The notes beneath the pieces are model-generated. The model was not told the origin of the DNA. It did no database searches and saw only the letters and a list, made by a program, of their open reading frames with translations. The position numbers and the translations under genes were made by a program. A stretch of DNA of 12,957 nucleotides from DASUAS01 sp035763625 (GTDB lineage Bacteria; Actinomycetota; Acidimicrobiia; IMCC26256; DASPTH01), in the NCBI GenBank assembly GCA_035763625.1, contig DASUAS010000116.1:1-12957 (forward strand), in the 5' to 3' direction. Of the stretch, positions 5,708 through 12,567 are shown in pieces; the first letter of the stretch is position 1; every line of letters starts with the position of its first letter.

Positions 5708-6966
5708 CCGCCACCTTGCCGCAGACGCCGGTCGAGACCGAGCACCGCCGCCACACGCTCGCCGACCTCTACCACGAACGCACGCACTTCCAGTTCATCG
5801 AGCGCTCGTGGCGCTGGGCGCTGCTGTCGGGGACGTTGATCCTCATCTCGCTGTTCGCGTTCACGATCAAGGGCCTCAACCTCGGCATCGACTTCGAGGG
5901 CGGCACCCAGTGGCAGTTCACCGTGGCCAAGAGCTCGGCGTCGGCCGGTGACGTGCGCGACGCCATCGCGTCGCTCGGCCTCGGCGACGCCAAGGTGCTG
6001 ATCGTCGGCGGCAACTCGGTGCGGGTCCAGTCCGAGGATTTGAGCAAGGTCGCGCAGAACAAGGTCACCGCGGCGCTGGCGAAGTACGGAGGGATCGCCG
6101 ATCAGCAGGTGAGCGTCAGCAACGTCGGCCCCACCTGGGGCGACAAGGTGAGCAGCAAGGCGCTCAGTGCGCTCATCGTCTTCTTCTTCGTGATCGCCGG
6201 CTACCTCACGGTGCGCTTCGAGTGGCGCATGGCGCTCGCCGCCATCATTGCGGTGGTCCACGACATCATCATCACCGTCGGCGTGTACGCGGTGACCGGC
6301 TTCGAGGTGACACCGGCGACGGTGGTGGCTTTCCTCACCATCCTCGGATTCTCCCTGTACGACACCGTGGTCGTGTTCGACAAGGTGAGGGACAACACCG
6401 CGCGCCTCGGCACCGTGCGCGGCGACACCTATTCGTCGATGGTCAACCGGTCGCTCAACCAGGTGCTGATGCGCTCGATCAACACGTCGATCGTCGCGCT
6501 GCTCCCGGTGGCGTCGCTGCTGTTCGTCGGCACCTACGCGTTCGGTGGTCTGGCGCTGAAGGACTTCGCGCTGGCGCTGTTCGTCGGCCTGCTCACCGGT
6601 GCCTACTCGTCGATCTTCGTGGCCACGCCGATCCTCGCGTACCTCAAGGAGCGCCAGCCTCGCTACCGCTCCCTGCGCGAGCGGGCCGCCGCCGACCTGG
6701 CCAAGGCCGCGGTCGTGGTCCCGGTGCCGCCGGTGGTCGCCGGCGAGCCGGCCGACGTCCCGGTGGACGGCGAGGACCTCGACCCCGGCGACGACGTGCC
6801 CGCACCCGCGCCCGCTGCCGCGCCCACACCCGCGCCGGCTCCCGCGCGCCCGTCCGCGCCCGCATCCGCATCCGCATCGTCCCGGAACGTGTCGTCGGGC
6901 GCGCCCCCGTCGCGGGGCGCGGCCAACCCACGCGGCCGCCAGCAGCGGGGCAAGAAGCGCCGCTGA
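5704..6966 (+). CDS. secF: Protein translocase subunit SecF
   Basis: A 420-residue partner of SecD in the proton-driven translocation motor. TM1 is about 37-57, followed by the signature GIDFEGGTQW (61-70), the external P4-like domain (72-148), and five membrane segments between 152 and 313. AVVHDIIIT (183-191) and GFSLYDTVVVFDKVRDN (215-231) match the conserved family helices. A long cytoplasmic tail follows (about 315-420): a region rich in Pro, Ala and Ser, ending in the strongly basic RGRQQRGKKRR. The GTG at 5704 gives the expected N-terminus and a four-base overlap with secD; a longer open frame upstream is secD shadow. The tail is longer than in proteobacterial SecF, and its function is unknown. 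Confidence 0.96.
   Translation: MTATLPQTPVETEHRRHTLADLYHERTHFQFIERSWRWALLSGTLILISLFAFTIKGLNLGIDFEGGTQWQFTVAKSSASAGDVRDAIASLGLGDAKVLIVGGNSVRVQSEDLSKVAQNKVTAALAKYGGIADQQVSVSNVGPTWGDKVSSKALSALIVFFFVIAGYLTVRFEWRMALAAIIAVVHDIIITVGVYAVTGFEVTPATVVAFLTILGFSLYDTVVVFDKVRDNTARLGTVRGDTYSSMVNRSLNQVLMRSINTSIVALLPVASLLFVGTYAFGGLALKDFALALFVGLLTGAYSSIFVATPILAYLKERQPRYRSLRERAAADLAKAAVVVPVPPVVAGEPADVPVDGEDLDPGDDVPAPAPAAAPTPAPAPARPSAPASASASSRNVSSGAPPSRGAANPRGRQQRGKKRR
6862..6879 (+). repeat. Hexanucleotide repeat in the secF tail
   Basis: Three tandem GCATCC-type units (the last is GCATCG) encode alternating Ala-Ser in the SecF tail. They follow an irregular CCCGCG-rich stretch (about 6799-6860) encoding Pro-Ala. 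Length variation between strains would be expected here. Confidence 0.6.
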
Positions 6967-7013
6967 CCCGGGCCGCGGGACGGAGCGTCGCCGGGGAACA
7001 CCGGGGCGGCCGG

Positions 7014-7019
7014 TAGAGT
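7014..7019 (+). promoter_or_regulatory. -10 box of rel
   Basis: TAGAGT ends 10 nt before the rel ATG at 7030, within the 63-bp gap after secF. The predicted transcript would have a leader of only a few nucleotides or none. There is no Shine-Dalgarno sequence. A separate promoter would let rel be controlled apart from secDF. Confidence 0.5.
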
Positions 7020-7029
7020 TGTTGCACTG

Positions 7030-9279
7030 ATGAGCACCACGGAGCCGCGCGTCGAGGTTCGCACCGACCGCCGCTCCGTGCTGCCGTGGCGGCGCCCCCA
7101 CACCGTCGACGCCGAGCTCGGTCCGCTGGTCAACGCGTACCTCGAGCGGCACCGCCGGGGCGACACGACGATGATCGAGCACGCCTACGAGATGGCGCGC
7201 AACGCGCACCGCGAGCAGGTGCGCCGCTCGGGCGAGCCCTACATCACCCACCCGGTCGGTGTGGCCCTCGTGCTCGCCGACCTCGGTCTCGACGACGTCA
7301 CCGTCGCCGCCGCGCTGCTCCACGACGCGGTCGAGGACACCACCGTCACCGCGACCGACATCGAGCGCGAGCTCGGCGCCGAGGTCGCCCACATCGTCGA
7401 CGGCGTCACCAAGCTCGACCGCCTCCAGTTCGACTCCAAGGAGGCGCAGCAGGCCGCCACCCTCCGCAAGATGCTGGTGGCGATGGCCAAGGACATCCGG
7501 GTCCTGCTCATCAAGCTCGCCGACCGCCTCCACAACATGCGCACGATCGCGTCGCTGCCCGAGTTCAAGCAGCGTCGCATCGCGCAGGAGACGCTCGACA
7601 TCTACGCGCCGCTCGCGCACCGCCTCGGCATCGCCGACATGAAGTGGCAGCTCGAGGACACCTCGTTCGCGGTGCTGTTCCCGCTGCGCTACGCGGAGAT
7701 CGAGCAGATGGTCGCCACCCAGGCGCCCGAGCGCGAGCAGTTCCTCGAGACCGTCCTCACCGAGCTGCGGGCCCGCCTCGACGAGCTGAAGATCGAGGCC
7801 GACGTGAAGGGCCGGCCGAAGCACTACTGGTCGATCTACGAGAAGATGATCACCCGGGGCAAGCAGTTCGACGACGTGCAGGACCTCGTGGGGGTGCGCG
7901 TGGTCGTGGAGTCGGTCAAGGACTGCTACGCCGCGCTGGGGTCGATCCACGCGATGTGGAAGCCGGTGCAGGGCCGGTTCAAGGACTACATCGCGATGCC
8001 CAAGTTCAACCTCTACCAGTCGCTGCACACGACGGTCGTGGGGCCGTCGGGCAAGGCGGTGGAGGTGCAGATCCGCACGCAGGAGATGCACCGCCGGGCC
8101 GAGTTCGGCGTCGCCGCGCACTGGGGCTACAAGGAGCGCGAGCCGGCCGAAGACCTCCTGTGGCTCCAGCGGATGGTCGACTGGCAGCAGGAGACCTCCG
8201 ACCCCGGCGAGTTCATGGAGGCGTTGAAGGTCGACCTCGAGTACGACGAGGTCTTCGTCTTCACCCCGAAGGGCAAGGTCATCACGCTCGCGGCCGGTGC
8301 CACGCCCGTCGACTTCGCCTACGCCATCCACACCGACGTCGGCCACCGCTGCATCGGCGCGCGCGTCAACGGTCGCCTGGTGCCGCTCGACTCCGGTCTG
8401 GCGTCGGGTGACACCGTCGAGATCTTCACCAGCAAGGTCGAGGGCGCGGGGCCGTCGCGCGACTGGCTGCAGTTCGTGCACACGCCGAAGGCGCGCACGA
8501 AGATCCGCCAGTGGTTCTCGCGTGAACGCCGGGTCGATGCCATCGACTCCGGCCGCGAGGAGCTGGCCAAGGCGCTGCGCAAGGAGAACCTGCCGGTGCA
8601 GAAGCTCGCGCAGTCGTCGTCGCTCAACGACGTGGCGGTGGCGATGCACTACGCCGACGTCGAGGCCCTGCACGCGGCGATCGGCGAGAGCCACGTGTCG
8701 GCCAAGGCGGTGGTGCAGCGGCTGCAGAAGGAGCTGCGCAGCGGCGAGGAGCAGCTGCCCGTCACCGCCACCCGGCCCCCCGAGCGCGCCCGGCGGTCGG
8801 AGCGGCGGGCCACCGGCGTGCACGTCGAAGGCCTCGACGACGTCATGGTGCGGCTGTCGCGCTGCTGCACCCCGGTGCCCGGCGACGAGATCATGGGCTT
8901 CGTCACGCGGGGCCGAGGCGTCTCGGTGCACCGCACCGACTGCGCCAACGCCGCCGGTCTGGTCAACCACGCCGAACGCGTCATCGAGGTCGAGTGGGAC
9001 CACGACCAACCGGCCACGTTCGTGGTCTCGGTCGAGGTCGAGGCGCTCGACCGCTCCCGCCTCCTGCGCGACGTCGCGCAGGTGCTCGCCGAGCACCACG
9101 TGAACATCCTCTCGTGCACCTCGCAGACGTCGACCGACCGGGTGGCGAAGTTCCGCTTCGACTTCGAGCTCGCCGACCCCAACCACCTCGAGTCGATCCT
9201 CTGGGCGATCAAGCGGGTCGACAGCGTCTACGCCGCGTACCGCGTGCTCCCCGGCGCCGCCAAGGCGGGCACCAACTAG
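7030..9279 (+). CDS. rel: Bifunctional (p)ppGpp synthetase/hydrolase Rel
   Basis: A 749-residue long RSH protein controlling the stringent response. The N-terminal HD hydrolase domain has His74 (YITHPVGVA), HD 98-99 and ED 102-103 (LLHDAVEDT), and LADRLHNMRT (163-172), so hydrolysis of (p)ppGpp should be intact. The synthetase domain has GRPKHYWSIYEKM (261-273), DLVGVRVVV (285-293) and RFKDYIAMPKFNLYQSLHTTV (316-336). The RFKD loop (RxKD) is typical of bifunctional Rel enzymes rather than synthetase-only RelA. A TGS domain follows (about 405-468, VFVFTPKGKVITLAAGATPVDFAY), then a helical region, a Zn-finger-like segment with Cys612-Cys613 and RTDC (635-638), and a C-terminal ACT domain (about 664-742). 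It is probably the main or only long RSH protein. It is preceded by TAGAGT and no Shine-Dalgarno. Confidence 0.97.
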   Translation: MSTTEPRVEVRTDRRSVLPWRRPHTVDAELGPLVNAYLERHRRGDTTMIEHAYEMARNAHREQVRRSGEPYITHPVGVALVLADLGLDDVTVAAALLHDAVEDTTVTATDIERELGAEVAHIVDGVTKLDRLQFDSKEAQQAATLRKMLVAMAKDIRVLLIKLADRLHNMRTIASLPEFKQRRIAQETLDIYAPLAHRLGIADMKWQLEDTSFAVLFPLRYAEIEQMVATQAPEREQFLETVLTELRARLDELKIEADVKGRPKHYWSIYEKMITRGKQFDDVQDLVGVRVVVESVKDCYAALGSIHAMWKPVQGRFKDYIAMPKFNLYQSLHTTVVGPSGKAVEVQIRTQEMHRRAEFGVAAHWGYKEREPAEDLLWLQRMVDWQQETSDPGEFMEALKVDLEYDEVFVFTPKGKVITLAAGATPVDFAYAIHTDVGHRCIGARVNGRLVPLDSGLASGDTVEIFTSKVEGAGPSRDWLQFVHTPKARTKIRQWFSRERRVDAIDSGREELAKALRKENLPVQKLAQSSSLNDVAVAMHYADVEALHAAIGESHVSAKAVVQRLQKELRSGEEQLPVTATRPPERARRSERRATGVHVEGLDDVMVRLSRCCTPVPGDEIMGFVTRGRGVSVHRTDCANAAGLVNHAERVIEVEWDHDQPATFVVSVEVEALDRSRLLRDVAQVLAEHHVNILSCTSQTSTDRVAKFRFDFELADPNHLESILWAIKRVDSVYAAYRVLPGAAKAGTN

Positions 9280-9304
9280 CGAAGAGCTCCCGGAGGCGCG
9301 CCGG

Positions 9305-9310
9305 TACGAT
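9305..9310 (+). promoter_or_regulatory. -10 box, leaderless-type promoter of hisS
   Basis: TACGAT ends 6 nt before the ATG at 9317, so the predicted transcript starts at or beside the start codon. It lies in the 37-bp gap between rel and hisS, which has no Shine-Dalgarno near the start. No T-box or attenuator-like leader could fit. Confidence 0.55.
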
Positions 9311-9316
9311 GCCCCG

Positions 9317-10627
9317 ATGGCTCCCGGCGGACCCGACGACCTGTCGCGCTTCCGCGCCCCCGTCGGCACCGCCGACGTCCTCCCGCCCGAGTCGTCGCGC
9401 TGGACCGCGCTCGTGGCTGCGTTCGCCGAGCGCGCCGGGCGGTACGGCTTCGACCTCGTGGTCACCCCGATCTTCGAGCACCTCGAGGTGTTCCAACGGG
9501 TGGGGGAGTCGACCGACGTCGTCCGCAAGGAGATGTACGACTTCGAGGACAAGGGTGGGCGCCGGATCGCGCTGCGCCCGGAGGGGACCGCCGGCGTCGC
9601 GCGCGCGTTCGCGCAGCACAGCCCGGTCGTGCCGTGGACGGTCTGGTACGTCGCGCCGCACTTCCGCTACGAACGTCCGCAGAAGGGCCGCTTCCGCCAG
9701 CACTTCCAGGTCGGCGCCGAGGTGCTCGGGGTCGACGATCCGCAGCTCGACGTCGAGGTGATCGCGCTCGCGCACGGGTTCTACCGGGCGCTGGGCCTGC
9801 GCGAGTTCACGCTCAGCATCAACTCCATGGGCGACGAGGCCGACCGCCTCGCGTACGTCAGGGTCCTGCGCGACTACCTGCTCGACCGGGGCGCCGGTCT
9901 CGGCGAGACGTTCCGCGAGCGGGTCGAGGCCAACCCGATCCGGGTCCTCGACACCAAGGATCCCGACTGGCAGGACGTCGTCGAGCACGCGCCCCAGATC
10001 AGGGGTTCGCTCGGTGACCACGCGCGTGAGCACTTCGAGGCCGTGCAGCGCGGCCTCGACCGTCTGGGCATCGCGCACGAGATCAACCCGCGGCTGGTGC
10101 GCGGGCTCGACTACTACACGAGCACCACCTTCGAGTTCGCCAGCCAGGCGCTCGACTCGGCGCAGGACGCGATCGGTGGCGGCGGCCGCTACGACAAGCT
10201 GGTCGAGCAGATGGGCGGCAAGCCCACGCCCGGCATCGGGTTCGGGATCGGCATCGAGCGGCTGCTCATCGCCTGCGAGGCGGAGGGCGTCGCGGTCGCG
10301 GAGCCGCCGACCGCCGACGTGTTCGTGGTCGACGCCATGGACGACGCGAGCGAGGTCACGCTGCTCGCGACCGAGCTGCGCGAGGACGGGATGCGCACCG
10401 AGCGCGCCTACGGTGGACGTTCCTTCAAGGCGCAGATGAAGGTCGCCGATCGGTCGGGGGCGCGCTTCGCGGTCGTCCTGGGGCGACAGGAGGCCGAGCA
10501 CGCCGCGGTCTCGGTCAAGGACATGCAGTCGGGCGATCAGGTCGAGGTGCCCCGCGAGCTCGTCGCCGGCTGGTTGCAGGAACGTCTCGAAGCCGATCCC
10601 CGAAGAGAACTGGACTCGAAGCGATGA
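9317..10627 (+). CDS. hisS: Histidine-tRNA ligase HisS
   Basis: A 436-residue class II aminoacyl-tRNA synthetase that charges tRNA-His in the cytoplasm. The N-terminus has the family start FRAPVGTADVLPPES (12-26). Motif 2 spans ALRPEGTAGVARAF (85-98) and APHFRYERPQKGRFRQHFQ (113-131). The histidine-specific motif is LVRGLDYYTSTTFEF (260-274), followed by GGGGRYDKL (287-295) and motif 3 GIGFGIGIERL (306-316). The C-terminal anticodon-binding domain occupies about 331-425. All expected catalytic blocks are present. The ATG at 9317 is placed directly behind a TACGAT box, consistent with leaderless expression. The stop overlaps the aspS start (ATGA), the hisS-aspS pairing common in Gram-positive bacteria. 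Confidence 0.97.
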   Translation: MAPGGPDDLSRFRAPVGTADVLPPESSRWTALVAAFAERAGRYGFDLVVTPIFEHLEVFQRVGESTDVVRKEMYDFEDKGGRRIALRPEGTAGVARAFAQHSPVVPWTVWYVAPHFRYERPQKGRFRQHFQVGAEVLGVDDPQLDVEVIALAHGFYRALGLREFTLSINSMGDEADRLAYVRVLRDYLLDRGAGLGETFRERVEANPIRVLDTKDPDWQDVVEHAPQIRGSLGDHAREHFEAVQRGLDRLGIAHEINPRLVRGLDYYTSTTFEFASQALDSAQDAIGGGGRYDKLVEQMGGKPTPGIGFGIGIERLLIACEAEGVAVAEPPTADVFVVDAMDDASEVTLLATELREDGMRTERAYGGRSFKAQMKVADRSGARFAVVLGRQEAEHAAVSVKDMQSGDQVEVPRELVAGWLQERLEADPRRELDSKR

Positions 10628-12396
10628 TGCGCACCGATCGCGCCGGCGATCTCCGGACCACCGACATCGACCGCGACGTCGTCGTGTGCGGATGGGTCGA
10701 CAGTCGACGCGACCACGGCGGTGTCGTGTTCCTCGACGTGCGCGACGTCGCCGGCATCGTGCAAGTGGTGGTCGATCCCGGCGCCAGAGATGGAGGAGGT
10801 GGTGTCGGCGCCGACGTACACCGCGTGCGCAACGAGTACGTCGTGCGGGTCGTCGGCACGGTCCGCCACCGGCCCGAGGGCACCGTCAACGACACGCTGC
10901 CCACCGGTGCGGTCGAGGTGGCGGCGACGACGCTCGAGGTCCTCAACGAGGCCGACACCCCGCCGTTCCCCGTCGACGACCGCGTCGAAGCCGACGAGAT
11001 GCTGCGGCTGCGGTACCGCTACGTCGACCTGCGTCGCCCACGCCTGCAGCGCAACCTCCGCGTGCGGGCCCAGGTGAACGCGGCGTTGCACCGCTCGCTG
11101 GACGCGCAGGGCTTCACCGAGGTGGAGACGCCGGTGCTGATTGCCTCGACGCCCGAGGGCGCGCGCGACTTCGTCGTCCCGTCGCGGCTGTCGCCGGGCG
11201 AGTTCTACGCGCTGCCGCAGAGCCCACAGCTGTTCAAGCAGCTGCTGATGGTCGGCGGCATGGACCGCTACTACCAGATCGCCCGCTGCCTCCGCGACGA
11301 GGATCTGCGCGCCGATCGCCAGTTCGAGTTCATGCAGCTCGACGCGGAGATGAGCTTCGCCGACGCCGACGACGTCATGGCCGTCATCGGCGAGGCGGTG
11401 CTCGACGCCGCCGAGGCGGTCACCGGCACCCGACCCGGCCCGGTCTCTCGCATGACCTGGCACCAGGCGCAGGAGCACTACGGGTCCGACAAGCCCGACG
11501 TGCGCTTCGCCATGGAGCTGATCGACCTCGGACAGGTGTTCGCCGCCACCGAGTTCCGCGCCTTCCAGGCCGACGTGGTGAAGGGCATCCGGCTGCCCGG
11601 TGAGGGCGCGATGTCGCGCGCGCAGGTCGACAAGCTGGTCGACCGGGCCAAGCAGCTGGGCGCCGGCGGTCTGGTGTGGATGCGCGTCGTCGACGGCGGC
11701 GCGCTCGAGTGCCAGGTGCTGAAGTTCCTCTCCGAGGCCGAGCAGCTGGGCATCGTGGACACCCTCGGGGCCGAGCCCGGTGACCTGTTGCTGGTGGCCG
11801 CCGGGTCGCGCCGGGTCGTCGACCACGTGCTCGGCACGCTGCGGGTGGAGCTCGGGCCTCCCCGTTCGATGCAGCAAGGGGGCCTGCAGTTCCTCTGGGT
11901 CGTCGACTTCCCGTTGTTCGAGGCGCTCGACGACGACGGCCGGCCGATCCCGGCCCACCACCCGTTCACCATGCCCCACCCCGACGACCTCGAGCTCCTC
12001 GCGCACGGCAAGGGCGAGGACCTGCTCTCGGTCCGGTCGCTGGCCTACGACCTGGTGCTCAACGGCTGGGAGCTGGGATCGGGCTCGGTCCGGATCCACC
12101 GTCCCGACCTCCAGCAGGAGATCTTCACCCTCCTCGGGATCTCGGAGGAGGAGGCGCAGTCGCGCTTCGGTTTCCTGCTCGACGCGTTCCGCTACGGCGC
12201 CCCGCCCCACGCCGGGTTCGCCTTCGGCATCGACCGCCTCGCCGCCATCCTCGCCGGGGAGGACAACATCCGCGAGGTGATCGCGTTCCCGAAGACCCAG
12301 TCGGGTGCCGACCCGCTCACCGGCGCGCCCACCGAGATCGACGCCGCCCAGCTCAAGGAGCTCGGCCTCTCGGTGCTGCCCAAGCCCAAGCGCTGA
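10624..12396 (+). CDS. aspS: Aspartate-tRNA ligase AspS, probably non-discriminating (Asp/Asn)
   Basis: A 590-residue bacterial-type class II synthetase. The OB-fold anticodon domain comes first (about 1-108, GWVDSRRDHGG and DVRDVAGIVQVVV). The catalytic core has motif 1 around FTEVETPVLI (164-173), motif 2 RCLRDEDLRADRQFEFMQLDAEMSF (221-245), and motif 3 GFAFGIDRL (531-539). The GAD-type insertion lies between (about 300-415). His31 in RRDHGG and Gly86 in RPEGTVN match the two residues associated with non-discriminating AspRS; discriminating enzymes such as E. coli have Leu and Lys there. It may therefore also form Asp-tRNA-Asn for amidation by GatCAB. Motif 2 reads RQFEFMQ where many relatives have RQPEFTQ. 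ATG 10624 overlaps the hisS stop; the second ATG, at 10627, is an alternative. Confidence 0.97.
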   Translation: MMRTDRAGDLRTTDIDRDVVVCGWVDSRRDHGGVVFLDVRDVAGIVQVVVDPGARDGGGGVGADVHRVRNEYVVRVVGTVRHRPEGTVNDTLPTGAVEVAATTLEVLNEADTPPFPVDDRVEADEMLRLRYRYVDLRRPRLQRNLRVRAQVNAALHRSLDAQGFTEVETPVLIASTPEGARDFVVPSRLSPGEFYALPQSPQLFKQLLMVGGMDRYYQIARCLRDEDLRADRQFEFMQLDAEMSFADADDVMAVIGEAVLDAAEAVTGTRPGPVSRMTWHQAQEHYGSDKPDVRFAMELIDLGQVFAATEFRAFQADVVKGIRLPGEGAMSRAQVDKLVDRAKQLGAGGLVWMRVVDGGALECQVLKFLSEAEQLGIVDTLGAEPGDLLLVAAGSRRVVDHVLGTLRVELGPPRSMQQGGLQFLWVVDFPLFEALDDDGRPIPAHHPFTMPHPDDLELLAHGKGEDLLSVRSLAYDLVLNGWELGSGSVRIHRPDLQQEIFTLLGISEEEAQSRFGFLLDAFRYGAPPHAGFAFGIDRLAAILAGEDNIREVIAFPKTQSGADPLTGAPTEIDAAQLKELGLSVLPKPKR

Positions 12397-12412
12397 CCCG
12401 CTGCGTTTTGGC

Positions 12413-12456
12413 GCCGTTCGGCAGTGACATACGCCATCGAACGGTGACAGAACGGC
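12413..12456 (+). repeat. Overlapping inverted repeats downstream of aspS
   Basis: GCCGTTCG (12413-12420) has two competing partners: CGAACGG at 12438-12444 and GAACGGC at 12450-12456. The two right arms are near direct repeats (GAACGGTGACAG and GAACGGCAAG), and GTGACA also occurs twice (12424 and 12444). It lies 17 nt after the aspS stop, so it may belong to the transcript 3' end. An operator-like role is also possible. Confidence 0.45.
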
Positions 12457-12458
12457 AA

Positions 12459-12506
12459 GGGCGCGTCCGCGAAGCGCCCCGCCCAGGGCCGTAGCGCAGG
12501 GCGGGG
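12459..12506. terminator. GC-rich hairpin cluster between convergent genes, possible bidirectional terminator
   Basis: GGGCGC (12459-12464) can pair with GCGCCC (12474-12479), while CCCCGCCC (12477-12484) pairs with GGGCGGGG (12499-12506) around a 14-nt loop. A further pair CGTAGC/GCTACG (12490-12495/12510-12515) is an alternative fold. The cluster sits between convergent aspS and the minus-strand gene, but there is no T-run on either strand. The remainder of the 171-bp spacer (12397-12567) holds no supportable gene. Confidence 0.45.
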
Positions 12507-12567
12507 GCGGCTACGTCCGGGCGGGGCGATCGGGCGGGTTCGGGTTGGCCGTCCCCACTCCTCGCGT

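Noticed and set aside
6980..7012. A terminator hairpin between secF and rel
   Set aside because: CCGG-type repeats are present, but the best stem I could find is about 4 bp, which is no more than expected by chance at this GC content.
5563..9552. A roughly 4-kb open reading frame on the minus strand, opposite secD/secF/rel/hisS
   Set aside because: It runs antisense across four clearly recognisable genes, is extremely rich in Arg/Asp/His/Val as expected from reading GC-biased codons backwards, and shows no known domain. It is a high-GC shadow frame.
10780..10815. Possible compensated frameshift in aspS at the Gly-rich segment near residues 53-63
   Set aside because: The segment is in a variable loop of the OB-fold, the frame continues normally into the conserved VRNEYVVRVVG, and a Gly-rich loop is tolerable. 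There is no need to assume an error.
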